Positions 15,913 to 24,814 of a stretch of DNA of 64,000 nucleotides are shown here, one piece after another. A model generated the notes under the pieces. That model made no database searches. It was not told the DNA's origin and was given only the letters and a program-made list of their open reading frames with translations. The position numbers and the translations under genes are program-made. The DNA is taken from contig NZ_CP064032.1 in the NCBI RefSeq assembly GCF_049532905.1, forward strand, positions 2,852,001 to 2,916,000, read 5' to 3'. The first letter of the stretch is position 1, and each line of letters begins with the position of its first letter. Origin of the DNA: Dyella_B nitratireducens. Its GTDB lineage: Bacteria > Pseudomonadota > Gammaproteobacteria > Xanthomonadales > Rhodanobacteraceae.

Positions 15913-16341
15913 ATGCCGCGTCCGTTCGCCTTCCTCGCCGCTGCCCTGCTCGCCTTGGGTACCCTCGGCCCGCAGCTGGCCCGAGCCGACGACGTACCGT
16001 CCCTGGTGGTGAAAGACGTGGTGGTGGGCACGGGCAGCACCGCACGCGACGACTCGGACGTGCGCATCCAGTACACCGGCTGGCTCTACAGCGCCAAGGC
16101 GCCCGATCACCATGGCACCGAGATCGACAGTTCCTACGACAGCGGCCGGCCGCTCACTTTCACGATGGGCGCGAACGAAGTCATTGAAGGCATGGAAAGC
16201 GGTGTGCGCGGCATGAAGGTCGGCGGCAAGCGCACTGTCATCATCCCTTCCCGCATGGGCTACGGCTTTCGCGGGGCCGCCCCTGACGTGCCGGCGAACA
16301 GTGCCCTGGTATTTGATATCGAACTGCTGGACGTGCATTAG
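15913..16341 (+). CDS. FKBP-type peptidyl-prolyl cis-trans isomerase, exported
   Basis: 142 residues with a Sec signal (MPRPFAFLAAALLALGTLGPQLARAD), so a periplasmic folding catalyst. One FKBP domain follows, with VRIQYTGWLY near 50-59, DSSYDSGRPLTFTMGANEVIEGMESGVRGMKVGGKRTVIIPSRMGYG and the closing ALVFDIELLDV. The active-site residues Tyr (in QYTGW), Phe/Asp and Ile (VIEGME) are retained. It is divergent from the DAHP synthase leader. It is followed 12 bases after the stop by a large nested palindrome. Confidence 0.93.
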   Translation: MPRPFAFLAAALLALGTLGPQLARADDVPSLVVKDVVVGTGSTARDDSDVRIQYTGWLYSAKAPDHHGTEIDSSYDSGRPLTFTMGANEVIEGMESGVRGMKVGGKRTVIIPSRMGYGFRGAAPDVPANSALVFDIELLDVH

Positions 16342-16353
16342 GAATCTTGGACG

Positions 16354-16646
16354 CTAGGGATGCTCTGATCTATTCCACGCACCCGGCATGACATCCAGAA
16401 GGCCCGCAGGGTGTGCCGTGTGGCGCAGGGCAGACTGGCCGTCTGTTCAAGCCACGCGGTGCAGCCTGCGGGCCTTCTGGATGTCACCCCGTCCTTTAAA
16501 TTCAACATGGTGGGGCCGCACTGTATGCGTCTCTCACGGCGTTCCGGCGTCTCGACAGACAGCCAGTCTGCCTTCACCGCCGGAACGCCGTGAGAGACGT
16601 ATACAGTGCGGTGACGGGTACGTGGAATAGATCAGAGCATCCCTAG
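16354..16646. repeat. large nested palindromic element, family A copy 1
   Basis: The outer arms (16354-16379 and 16621-16646) are a 26-bp perfect inverted repeat starting CTAGGGATGCTCTGATC. Inside are two independent long hairpins. The first has 21-bp perfect arms (16390-16410 and 16465-16485). The second has near-perfect 34-bp arms (16516-16549 and 16578-16611). Each internal loop holds a CAGACTGGCC/CAGTCTGCC core. Folded single strands would form a three-way junction. No gene is present in this 375-base gap. The ends and an 18-bp core (16429-16446) recur at 36603-36762. Confidence 0.9.
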
Positions 16647-16716
16647 GCGTCTGCACGGAACGGCGGCATCATGAACCGGCAATCACGTCGTATGTCCCCA
16701 CCTGGAGGATTGATCG

Positions 16717-17475
16717 ATGAAGCGAATGCTGTGGTCGTTGATAGCCGTCTTTCTAACCCTGGTTCCCGCCGCTGCCTTTGCGGCGCAGGGCTACACCGTA
16801 GCCACGGTGAACCTGCTCGCGGGCCCGGACCCGCAATATCCGTTGATCTATACGTTGGACGCCGGCACGCCGGTTGACGTGCAAGGCTGCACCGACGGCT
16901 GGCAGTGGTGCGATGTCATGGCTGTCGGCAGTCGTGGCTGGGTCGCCGGTCCCTATATCGAATACCTGTACAACAACCAGCCGGTGATCGTGACCGACTA
17001 TGGCGCACGCATCGGCATTCCGATCGTGACCTTTGCGATCAGCGCCTACTGGGGCCGTTACTACGTCAACCGGCCGTTCTATCGCGATCGCGTCCGTTGG
17101 TATGGACGGCCCGTTCCCATTCGGCCTTACCCCGGCCCGCGGCCACCCGTCCGGCCGATGCCAAGGCCACCTCATGGCGGTAACCGGCCGCCGGGTCCCG
17201 GCAATCGGCCACCGCCGAAACCCGGTAGCGGAGGAAATGGCGGCAATTATCCGCCACCTGGCAGCGGGGGCCATGGCGGCAACTACGCACCACCCAGTGG
17301 TGGCAACCGTCCCACTCCACCACCCTCGGGTGGACAAGGCGGTAACGTCGGCCCAAGGCCCGGTAACGGTCAGCAGGGCGGCAACAATGATCGTAGGCCG
17401 CAAGGCAACCGGCCGGCGCCGCAACCGCGAAACCCGCCGCCGCAAGGAAACAACGGCAACAACAACGGCGACTGA
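16717..17475 (+). CDS. exported SH3-domain protein with Gly/Pro/Asn-rich tail
   Basis: 252 residues. A signal peptide (MKRMLWSLIAVFLTLVPAAAFAA) is followed by a bacterial SH3 domain at about 24-90 (VATVNLLAGPDPQYPLIYTLDAGTPVDVQGC, then GWQWCDVMAVGSRGWVAGPYIEYLY). A short hydrophobic strand region comes next (IGIPIVTFAISAYWGRYY). From residue 130 to the end the protein is a disordered Pro/Gly/Asn tail. Bacterial SH3 domains often bind cell-wall peptides. Function is otherwise unknown. It lies downstream of the palindrome and ends before a symmetric terminator. Confidence 0.85.
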   Translation: MKRMLWSLIAVFLTLVPAAAFAAQGYTVATVNLLAGPDPQYPLIYTLDAGTPVDVQGCTDGWQWCDVMAVGSRGWVAGPYIEYLYNNQPVIVTDYGARIGIPIVTFAISAYWGRYYVNRPFYRDRVRWYGRPVPIRPYPGPRPPVRPMPRPPHGGNRPPGPGNRPPPKPGSGGNGGNYPPPGSGGHGGNYAPPSGGNRPTPPPSGGQGGNVGPRPGNGQQGGNNDRRPQGNRPAPQPRNPPPQGNNGNNNGD

Positions 17476-17491
17476 GCCTTTCATGGCGAGC

Positions 17492-17518
17492 GCACAGGCT
17501 GGGCACACCAGCCTGTGC
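17492..17518. terminator. bidirectional terminator
   Basis: An 11-bp perfect stem GCACAGGCTGG/CCAGCCTGTGC with a 5-base loop, followed on the plus strand by TTAAAA. It lies exactly between the SH3 gene and the convergent regulator gene, whose stop begins at the next base. Confidence 0.75.
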
Positions 17519-19873
17519 TTAAAACCCGAGTACGGCAGGTTCGGTCAGCTCGGGGCGGTCGCCGGCAAGCGCCTGCGCCTTGCCTCGATACTTCTCCCAT
17601 GCCGACATCTGGCCCAGCGCCCGGTACACGCAGGCTTCCGTCCAGGCAACGCGCCAATCCAGCTCGCTCCAGCTCGAAAGACGGCCGCTGACCGCGACAG
17701 CTTGATCCACATTGCCTGTGCTGAGCAGCACCTGTGCGTACGGTTGTCCGACGCTCACGATGAGGTCGGGCACACCAAGCTTGTCGGCCAGAGCCATGGC
17801 GAGCTTCAGCTGTTCGAACGCCTGCTCGTGCTTCCCTTCACTCCATGCCTCAGCCGCTGTGGCACGCATCACGTAAAGCTCGATCCACTCGTCGTGCGCT
17901 GCAAGCGGCGCGGCCCAAGTCTGCATGGCAGCAACCGTGCGCTTGAGATCATCTGCTCTGCCGGCACGCAACAGGATGTTGATGTTGGTCAGCCATGCCT
18001 GCGCGATATTTCGCTTGTTATCGTCCTCCTTGAGCGCCGATCCATCCATGGCCCTAGTGATCCACGCCAACGCCGGTTGGGTTTCTCCGCGTTCCAGCGA
18101 CAGTTCGGCCAGCAACGCTTGCGCCCATGCACGCTGCGCCGCTTCATCCGTGGATTTGAATTGCCCAAGCAATTGTTCCAACACCGCACTCGCCTCGGAC
18201 GTACGGCCGCTATCAGCGAGTGCCACGGCGCGCAGAATGACCAGTGCTCGACGCACATAGTCGTCGCAAAACTGCATGTTTTTCTGTTCGAACGGCCAAT
18301 ACAGTTCTGTAGCAGCCAATTCATCGGGAAACTGCAGCAGCATCTTGTGTGAATAAACCAACCCTTGCAGCGGCATGGACAACAGCTCGCGCATGCCCAT
18401 GCGCTGAAAATGTTCATAGGCCTGCTGCGACAACGTCAGTTCCTGGGCGAATTGCCCGCGCTGTTCGGCGATTTCGGCCATCGAGACGTCGACCTTCGAT
18501 TGGCCCACGGTATCGCCCGCCAGCGTGTAATTGACGCGGGCAAGGCCAAGATCCATGGCTGCCTCATCCAGCTTTGCCTCAAAGAACTCAAGATGCGAGC
18601 GGTCCAGATAGGCGGTAGCCAATGCCTCGATATCCTTTTTCCCTTGCAGCAGGCGAACCGCTTCATTCAACGCTTCCTCGCCCTGCGCAAATTGATGCTT
18701 GCGGTAGTAGCTGTACCAAAGGCTGGTGAGCACTTTGCCGCGCAAAACCTGTTTGTCGGCTGGCAAGTGCTTTAGCAGATCATTGAACGCCTGTTCGCAA
18801 CGCTCGACCTCGCCCGCATTGCAATGGAAATCCGCTTCCGCATAGACAAACTCAGGCGTCCGGCGCAAATCGGGCGGTGCTTGATCGATCAGCGATTTCG
18901 CGAGATCGGGATGACCCGCCAGCTGTGCAGCCTCAATACGCAGCAAATACTGCTGTTGCGAATCGCCACCATGCGGCGTTGAGCCGGCACCGTAGCCAAG
19001 CTGGGCCAGCAGCAGATCGCCTGCCGCGTGCGCCGCGCCTAGCACATCGGCAGATGAAGATTCCGCCTGCCAGCCATGTCCGTCGCGACTCTTCGCATCC
19101 AGATGCACATGCCAGGTGTTGTCGACCAGCGTGACGCGTGGGCTGATGACCAAGGCGAACGACGCCAGATCGCCGCCACTTTCCTTATCCTTCTGATTCA
19201 GCAAATTGAGTACGTTCTGGCTGCTTTCGGTGGGCACCTTGGCGGTGCGCAACTGGTTCGAAATCAGATCCATCATGCCGAGTTGCAGCCACTTCCAATC
19301 ATCGGGACCTTGTACTGTCGCAGGCAGCACGATGGCCGAACTGTGATCGAATGGCAGCGCGGGTGTCGCTGCCCTGGCGCCGTGAAACTGCAGTCCCCAA
19401 TACACTGCCGCCACGGCAACCGTAAGCAGCAAGGCGATCAGCAATGCAGGCCGCAGCCGCGTTGCACTTTGTGATGTTCTGGCGACGTGGGCGGCATCAC
19501 TCGCTTCATCCATCGCCTGGACGTGTAGAGAAACCGGCTCGGACACCTGGACAACAATCGATGTATCCAGCATCCAGCGATAACCCACGCGCGGCACCGT
19601 CTTGATGCAATGCTGATCGTTGCCGGCATCACCCAGTGAGCGCCTCAAGCGCACGATGGTTTGCGCAAGCAGATTGTCACTGACGTCGGCGCGCCCCCAT
19701 ACGGCAGAAATCAGCTCATCTTTACCGACCGGCCGCGCGCGGTTCTCGATCAAATACACCAGGCAATCGAATGCGCTGGCCGGCAATGCAACCGACACAC
19801 CGTTGCGGGTCAATTCCCGCGCAAGAGGATCAAGGCGACAATCGTCGAAGCAATAAACTGGATTCCCCATCAA
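17519..19873 (-). CDS. CadC-type membrane transcriptional regulator with helical-repeat sensor domain
   Basis: 784 residues. Residues about 5-105 form an OmpR/PhoB winged helix (CRLDPLARELTRNG, FDCLVYLIENRARPVGKDELISAVWG, VRLRRSLGD, IKTVPRVGYRW). A single hydrophobic segment (LRPALLIALLLTVAVAAVYWGL) follows near 140-165, then a large C-terminal region built of TPR-like helical hairpins. The layout is that of CadC-like one-component regulators, with cytoplasmic DNA binding, one membrane span and a periplasmic sensor. There is no receiver domain or conserved phosphoacceptor Asp. It is divergent from the TonB receptor gene, which makes that gene a natural candidate target, but this is inference. 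Confidence 0.85.
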   Translation of the reverse strand: MMGNPVYCFDDCRLDPLARELTRNGVSVALPASAFDCLVYLIENRARPVGKDELISAVWGRADVSDNLLAQTIVRLRRSLGDAGNDQHCIKTVPRVGYRWMLDTSIVVQVSEPVSLHVQAMDEASDAAHVARTSQSATRLRPALLIALLLTVAVAAVYWGLQFHGARAATPALPFDHSSAIVLPATVQGPDDWKWLQLGMMDLISNQLRTAKVPTESSQNVLNLLNQKDKESGGDLASFALVISPRVTLVDNTWHVHLDAKSRDGHGWQAESSSADVLGAAHAAGDLLLAQLGYGAGSTPHGGDSQQQYLLRIEAAQLAGHPDLAKSLIDQAPPDLRRTPEFVYAEADFHCNAGEVERCEQAFNDLLKHLPADKQVLRGKVLTSLWYSYYRKHQFAQGEEALNEAVRLLQGKKDIEALATAYLDRSHLEFFEAKLDEAAMDLGLARVNYTLAGDTVGQSKVDVSMAEIAEQRGQFAQELTLSQQAYEHFQRMGMRELLSMPLQGLVYSHKMLLQFPDELAATELYWPFEQKNMQFCDDYVRRALVILRAVALADSGRTSEASAVLEQLLGQFKSTDEAAQRAWAQALLAELSLERGETQPALAWITRAMDGSALKEDDNKRNIAQAWLTNINILLRAGRADDLKRTVAAMQTWAAPLAAHDEWIELYVMRATAAEAWSEGKHEQAFEQLKLAMALADKLGVPDLIVSVGQPYAQVLLSTGNVDQAVAVSGRLSSWSELDWRVAWTEACVYRALGQMSAWEKYRGKAQALAGDRPELTEPAVLGF

Positions 19874-20307
19874 GAAATTTTATCATCCAGGTTCGTAGAC
19901 CCGTTATTTCAAACACTCAGGATGCGAACTGCGTAAAGTTTTGCTTGCCTGATAAATAACGCAATGCAGGTCATCAAATATCGCAATAACGATTGCATTC
20001 GACATTTCGTCACTTGCTTTGCTTTGTCTACGAATGGTTTTCGTTGCGCACTTCCATGCCGCACATGGCATCTCCGACTGTGTTGGGGGGTTCGCACCTC
20101 AACCTACGAACTGCACGCATTCCTGCTGTCAGGTCGAGCCCCCCTCCTCCTCAAGAGACAAAGACGTGCACGCAACACCGTGATCGGGTCCGCTTTTTAT
20201 GCCCGCAGCGCACATCGGCTACGCGCTGTAAAATTTAATTCACACATAGTTATTAATTTATCTGGCGTACGCACACAGCGTCCGATGTCCTGAGAGGAAC
20301 CTTTTCC
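19874..20307. promoter_or_regulatory. divergent intergenic region, regulator/TonB receptor
   Basis: 434 bases with no gene. It contains a single degenerate GTAG repeat (20082-20107, minus orientation) and a markedly AT-rich stretch at 20228-20270 (AAAATTTAATT...TTATTAATTTATC) that probably holds the receptor promoter. GAGAGGA precedes the receptor start at 20308. No clear operator palindrome was found. Confidence 0.5.
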
Positions 20308-23055
20308 ATGACGTACCGCCCGAACAGGCGCGACGGTAAGAACCGTCGCGTCTCGCTGATTGCACTCTCCAGTTTGACCTTGGCGATCGGTCAGGCCTTC
20401 GCCCAATCCACGCAGCCGCCTGCTGGTAGCGATGGCACCAAACCTGCCAGCACAACGACGACACTTGAAGCGGTCCAGGTCACGGGCAAGACGTTGTCCG
20501 TCGAAAAGGCCATCGTGGAAAAACGTACTCTGCCGGTGATCTCGGATGGTATTTCCGCCGATGAAATCGGCTCCGTGCCCGACTTTGGCCTGGGCGAAGC
20601 CGTGCAGCGCATTCCTGGTGTGGCCATGACCATCAACAATGGACGTGGCGAAGCGCAGTTCCTTAATTTGCGCGGTCTCAATCCCGACTACAACTCGGTG
20701 ATGGTGGATGGCATTGCCCTGCCCTCCACGGAGACCACGTCACGCAACGTATCCCTGGACGTACTGCCTGCATCACTCGCGCAGCAGGTCAGTATCTATA
20801 AAACGGTAACGGCGGACATGCCGGCTGATGCGATCGGTGGCGTCGTGAATCTGCGCACGCGCAGCGCTTTCGATCATCTCGGCCTGTTCGTATCCGGCCG
20901 TGCTGACTACGCGCATTGGGACAATTCGCGCGTCGTGGCACATTCAGGTCCATCCGGGCAGATCGAGAATACGCTCAGCGATACGTTTGGCAGCCAACGT
21001 CAGTTCGGCTTCCTCTTGTCCACCAGCTATTACCGCCGCGATTCCTCGTCGCTCGATACGGCGATGGACACGGATGGCTATTACAAATACACCGGTGGCA
21101 CGCAAAAGCTGTCCTCGCTGGGCCAGAACAGTGCCGGCACGGGTTCCACGTTGTCCCCGAACAACAATGTAGACGGTCTGGTTGCAGTGCCCGACCGCCA
21201 CCGCTGGCTCAGCTACGACAACGTTAGGCAACGCGAAGGCGTGCTGGGCAAGTTCGAGTATGACAATCACGAAAACCTGCAAGCCCACCTCACAGGCGGT
21301 TTCTTTCAACACGAGAACAACGAGTTGCGCCGCTCGCAATTCCTCGCACGCGTGGGGCCGGCCACGTTGACCTCCGATACCACAGGCAGCTTTGCCAAAG
21401 GCGCCGCGCAGGTCGACTTCGATCATTACGATCAAGTGCGGCAGATCAAGTACGCAGAACTTGGCAGCAGTTTTGAACCGGACGAACGCAGCCAATGGGA
21501 TCTTGTTGCCAACTACGCCATCGGCAACTACCGGCAAACCACTCAGGAAGATGTACTCACCAGCGCGGCATCTTCCAAGCTGGGCTTCGGCTACGACGCC
21601 TCACCGGGCGGCGTAGCGCTGTTTACGCCGGCCAATCCCAGCTACTACATGAATCCGGCCAACTATCTGCAAACCAGCTACATGAATGCGCTGGAGCGCA
21701 GCAAGTCCGGTTTGCTCACCTTGAAGCTGGACTTCAACCACAACCTGCAGGAAGACGCGACGGGCTGGGGTTACAAGGCCGGCGTGCAGTACCGCAATCT
21801 GCAGCAGCGCTACGACTTGAACCAGATTGGCTACGCGCCGACGTCGGCCGTTTCGTTGGCGGCCATCGGCACCGAGGACGTCAATTTTCAGCCTTATGAC
21901 GGCAATGGCCAGAACATGCTGCTGATCGATCCGGCCAAGGTCACGCAATACGTCATCGATCACCCTGGCCTGTACGCACCGGTGTCCACCAACGCGCGGA
22001 CCAGCGCCATCAGCGACTTCAATATCCGCGAGGCGACTACCAGCGGCTATGCCATGGCCGGTTACCACGACGAGCAGTTCATGAGCGTGGTCGGCTTACG
22101 CTACGAAGACACCTCGCAAGACGTGCAGAACACGCAGCCCAATCCACTCAACAGCCTCACCAACTTCGCCAAGATCGACAATCTTCATCATTACGGCAAG
22201 CTGCTGCCATCGACGATCCTGGCGTACAGCTTGCAACCTGATCTGATATTGCGCGCCGGCGCGAGCGAAACCCTTGCACGTGCCTCGTACGCCGCACTGG
22301 CGCAGAACAGCGCGCCAACGGTTAGCCTGGCCGGCAACACCATCTCGCAAACCATCGGCAATCCAAACCTGGTACCACGCAAGTCCACCAACTATGACCT
22401 GTCGCTGGAATGGTATCCGGCTAGTGACGCGATGCTTTCCCTGGCGGCATTCCAGAAACGCATCCAGCATGAAATCGTCAACCTGACTACGACCACTTCC
22501 GAGACCAATCCTGACGGATTGACCGGCACGTATCTGGTCACCACGACCGAGGCACAGAACGCCAGCACCGCCAAGGTGAAAGGGCTGGAGTTCGGCGCCA
22601 CCAAACTGCACTTCGATTTCCTGCCGGGGGTGTTGAGCCACCTCGGCGCTACCTTCAATGCCACCTTGCTGGACATGGATGGCTCCGCCATCACCATGAA
22701 AGATGGCAGCCAACGGCAGCTGCCGATGTTGGTCGGCGCGGCCAAGCATTTGCTCAATGCATCGCTGCTGTACAACCAGGGACCTTTCAGCGCGCAGGTC
22801 AGCGCCAACCACACCGGCAAGATGCCGATCAGTTTTGCCACGGACAACGCCGTCAACGATATCTACTACGCACAAACGCAAACCTACGATGCGCAACTGC
22901 GTTACCTCTACAACTCGCACGTGAGTTTCCTGTTGCAGGGCAAGAACCTCACCAATGCGCGCCCCACTCGCGTGCTTGGCCCGGATCAAAGTTTGATCAA
23001 GGAAGAGCTGGACAACGGCCGCGCGTATTACCTGGGGGTTACCTATGTTTTGTAA
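20308..23055 (+). CDS. TonB-dependent receptor (Xanthomonas type, TIGR01782-like)
   Basis: 915 residues, an outer-membrane beta-barrel importer energised by TonB. It has a signal peptide ending near FAQS (about 33). The plug domain at about 50-190 has TLEAVQVTGKT, SVPDFGLGEAVQRIPGVAM, LRGLNPDYNSVMVDGIALPS and VTADMPADAIGGVVNLRTRS. The barrel follows, ending in the strand YYLGVTYVL. The plug signature matches the large Caulobacter/Xanthomonas receptor group often linked to glycan uptake. Its stop overlaps the start of the next gene by 11 bases, so the two are coupled. The neighbours (a phosphodiester glycosidase and a ROK regulator) suggest a sugar-containing ligand, which is inference. Confidence 0.93.
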   Translation: MTYRPNRRDGKNRRVSLIALSSLTLAIGQAFAQSTQPPAGSDGTKPASTTTTLEAVQVTGKTLSVEKAIVEKRTLPVISDGISADEIGSVPDFGLGEAVQRIPGVAMTINNGRGEAQFLNLRGLNPDYNSVMVDGIALPSTETTSRNVSLDVLPASLAQQVSIYKTVTADMPADAIGGVVNLRTRSAFDHLGLFVSGRADYAHWDNSRVVAHSGPSGQIENTLSDTFGSQRQFGFLLSTSYYRRDSSSLDTAMDTDGYYKYTGGTQKLSSLGQNSAGTGSTLSPNNNVDGLVAVPDRHRWLSYDNVRQREGVLGKFEYDNHENLQAHLTGGFFQHENNELRRSQFLARVGPATLTSDTTGSFAKGAAQVDFDHYDQVRQIKYAELGSSFEPDERSQWDLVANYAIGNYRQTTQEDVLTSAASSKLGFGYDASPGGVALFTPANPSYYMNPANYLQTSYMNALERSKSGLLTLKLDFNHNLQEDATGWGYKAGVQYRNLQQRYDLNQIGYAPTSAVSLAAIGTEDVNFQPYDGNGQNMLLIDPAKVTQYVIDHPGLYAPVSTNARTSAISDFNIREATTSGYAMAGYHDEQFMSVVGLRYEDTSQDVQNTQPNPLNSLTNFAKIDNLHHYGKLLPSTILAYSLQPDLILRAGASETLARASYAALAQNSAPTVSLAGNTISQTIGNPNLVPRKSTNYDLSLEWYPASDAMLSLAAFQKRIQHEIVNLTTTTSETNPDGLTGTYLVTTTEAQNASTAKVKGLEFGATKLHFDFLPGVLSHLGATFNATLLDMDGSAITMKDGSQRQLPMLVGAAKHLLNASLLYNQGPFSAQVSANHTGKMPISFATDNAVNDIYYAQTQTYDAQLRYLYNSHVSFLLQGKNLTNARPTRVLGPDQSLIKEELDNGRAYYLGVTYVL

Positions 23056-24310
23056 GCGTCCTCTTTCCGCGTTGCTGCATGCTTGCCTGGCAACCGGCCT
23101 TGCCGCGGGCATCGTGCATGCGGGAGATTCCCTGCCCGCTTCCTCAAGCAGTTCGGCCACCGCGATTCCCGTCGTGGCCAGCTCCACCTGCTGGGATATG
23201 CAGCCTGGCGACGTGCTGGCGGCGTTGCGCCAATGTACGCATAAACACATGCCGTTCATGACGCTCGCCGTGCGCCAAGGTGCGGACGGCCAGCTTTATG
23301 CTGCGACCGATTACGCCACTGACGCCTGCCAACCCAGCGCTGCTTGTGTGCCCCTGAGCGAAGCGTTGCACCTGCAGCCAGCACCACATCTGCTGCTGCA
23401 GGCAGCGCCGTCCACGCTGGATGACCTGCAAGCAGCTATCCGTGATGCAGCCGCTGACACACGCGTGCTGGTGCAGCCCATGCTGCAACGGCCTACGGGC
23501 AACAGCTCGCCCATCACAATCCGTTCCGGTCTTCGCTACTGGCATCAACAGGCAACGCAGCCACGCCCGATGATGATCCACATCCTTGAAATTTCATTGG
23601 ATACACGCGGACTCGCCTTCGTCGTCACGCCCGGGACGCCGAAAGACGGCAACGAATTCGTCGTGGAAAAGACCACGCATTTCGCCGCACGCGAACAACT
23701 GGACGCTGCCATCAACGCCACTTATTTCCGCCCGTTCGACGGCGGACATCTGCTGGACAAGCCCTATGTGCCGGCCTTAGGCCAGGGTGTGGTGGTGGAT
23801 GGCATCTCGATGGCACATGGTCACGTGGATTCCGACTACACCAGCCCTGATACGCGTTCGAACGGTTCCCTGTGCATGCATGGGCACGACGCTTACATCA
23901 CCACGGCGCGTTGCTCCACGCAGACTACCGAAGCCGTCGGTGCCGGGCCGGTACTGATGCTTCATGGCAAGCCGCTGCCGCTGGAAAACAAACGGCACGA
24001 TTACTACGCCACGCCCGAGCCGCGTACGGCCATTGCACTGGACAAGGCGCGCAAGAAAATGTGGTGGGTGGTGGTGGATGGCCGCCAGTCGAACTACAGC
24101 GAAGGCATGACGCTATCGGAACTCACATCGTTGCTGCAGCAACTGGGCGCGGACTCGGCGATCAATATGGATGGCGGTGGCTCGTCCACGATGGTGTTGC
24201 GGCAGGATGGAAAATTTGCGATTGCCAACAGCCCGATCCATACCGGCATTCCAGGCCGGGAGCGGCCGGTTGGCAATCATCTGGGCATTCGCATCGACGT
24301 GTTGCCGTAA
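23045..24310 (+). CDS. exported phosphodiester glycosidase (NAGPA) domain protein
   Basis: 421 residues with a signal peptide (about 1-27, ending IVHAG). The C-terminal half, about 185-420, is a phosphodiester glycosidase domain: INATYFRPFDGGHLLDKPY, the segment EPRTAIALDKARKKMWWVVVDGRQSNYSEGMTLSELTSLLQQLGADSAINMDGGGSSTMVL and a closing RPVGNHLGI. MDGGGSS is the family signature. Relatives include the mammalian enzyme that uncovers mannose 6-phosphate and bacterial enzymes removing sugars from phosphodiesters. The N-terminal 150 residues are not recognised. It is translated from an ATG inside the receptor gene. Confidence 0.88.
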   Translation: MFCKRPLSALLHACLATGLAAGIVHAGDSLPASSSSSATAIPVVASSTCWDMQPGDVLAALRQCTHKHMPFMTLAVRQGADGQLYAATDYATDACQPSAACVPLSEALHLQPAPHLLLQAAPSTLDDLQAAIRDAAADTRVLVQPMLQRPTGNSSPITIRSGLRYWHQQATQPRPMMIHILEISLDTRGLAFVVTPGTPKDGNEFVVEKTTHFAAREQLDAAINATYFRPFDGGHLLDKPYVPALGQGVVVDGISMAHGHVDSDYTSPDTRSNGSLCMHGHDAYITTARCSTQTTEAVGAGPVLMLHGKPLPLENKRHDYYATPEPRTAIALDKARKKMWWVVVDGRQSNYSEGMTLSELTSLLQQLGADSAINMDGGGSSTMVLRQDGKFAIANSPIHTGIPGRERPVGNHLGIRIDVLP

Positions 24311-24360
24311 AGTAAGAAGGCTGGGTAACGCAACGACACTCGCCATCATGTCCAGATGCT

Positions 24361-24717
24361 GTCGTTCCCGCGAAAGCGCATTGCTGTCCGGGGAAATTTT
24401 GCGGAAAAAGTAGCGAGCATTTAAGGGGCAACACCTTTGCATGATTCGCGCAGCAAGCGACTTAAAAAAGTTTGCTCAACGCGATATCCACGAGTGAACC
24501 GGAAATGCCCCCTCCCCTGCTTGCAGGGGAGGGCTGGGGTGGGGTGAGGCGAGCGAAGCTCGCTTCCCGCTACGCGGGAATGGATAAGAAACATGATGGA
24601 ATCTCTGGCGAGGTTGCTTCACCCCACCCCAACCCTCCCCTACTACACGTAGGGGAGGGGGCCGATCCGGCAAGCCAAAAACTTCCCCGGACAGCAGTGC
24701 GCGAAAGCGGGAATGAC
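24361..24717. repeat. nested inverted repeats of two families
   Basis: The outer arms 24361-24397 and 24681-24717 are near-perfect inverted copies carrying CATTCCCGC-type sequence and GCTGTCCGGGGAA. Between them is an inner pair: CCCTCCCCTGC hairpin plus GGGTGGGGTGAG (about 24509-24547) opposed by TTCACCCCACCCC plus CCCTCCCCTA hairpin (about 24618-24660). No coding sequence is visible in this 504-base gap before the ROK gene. One family appears to have landed inside the other. Confidence 0.8.
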
Positions 24718-24814
24718 GGCCCTGAGGGAATACGTCATTTCATGGCAACCGATTTATTTCGCAACTCCCAGTGACATAATCCGCGTTTCGCCAGAACTCC
24801 AAAAAGAAGGCCTC

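Noticed and set aside
22096..23259. 387-residue minus-strand frame inside the TonB receptor
   Set aside because: Antisense shadow of the receptor barrel; no ribosome site or recognisable motif.
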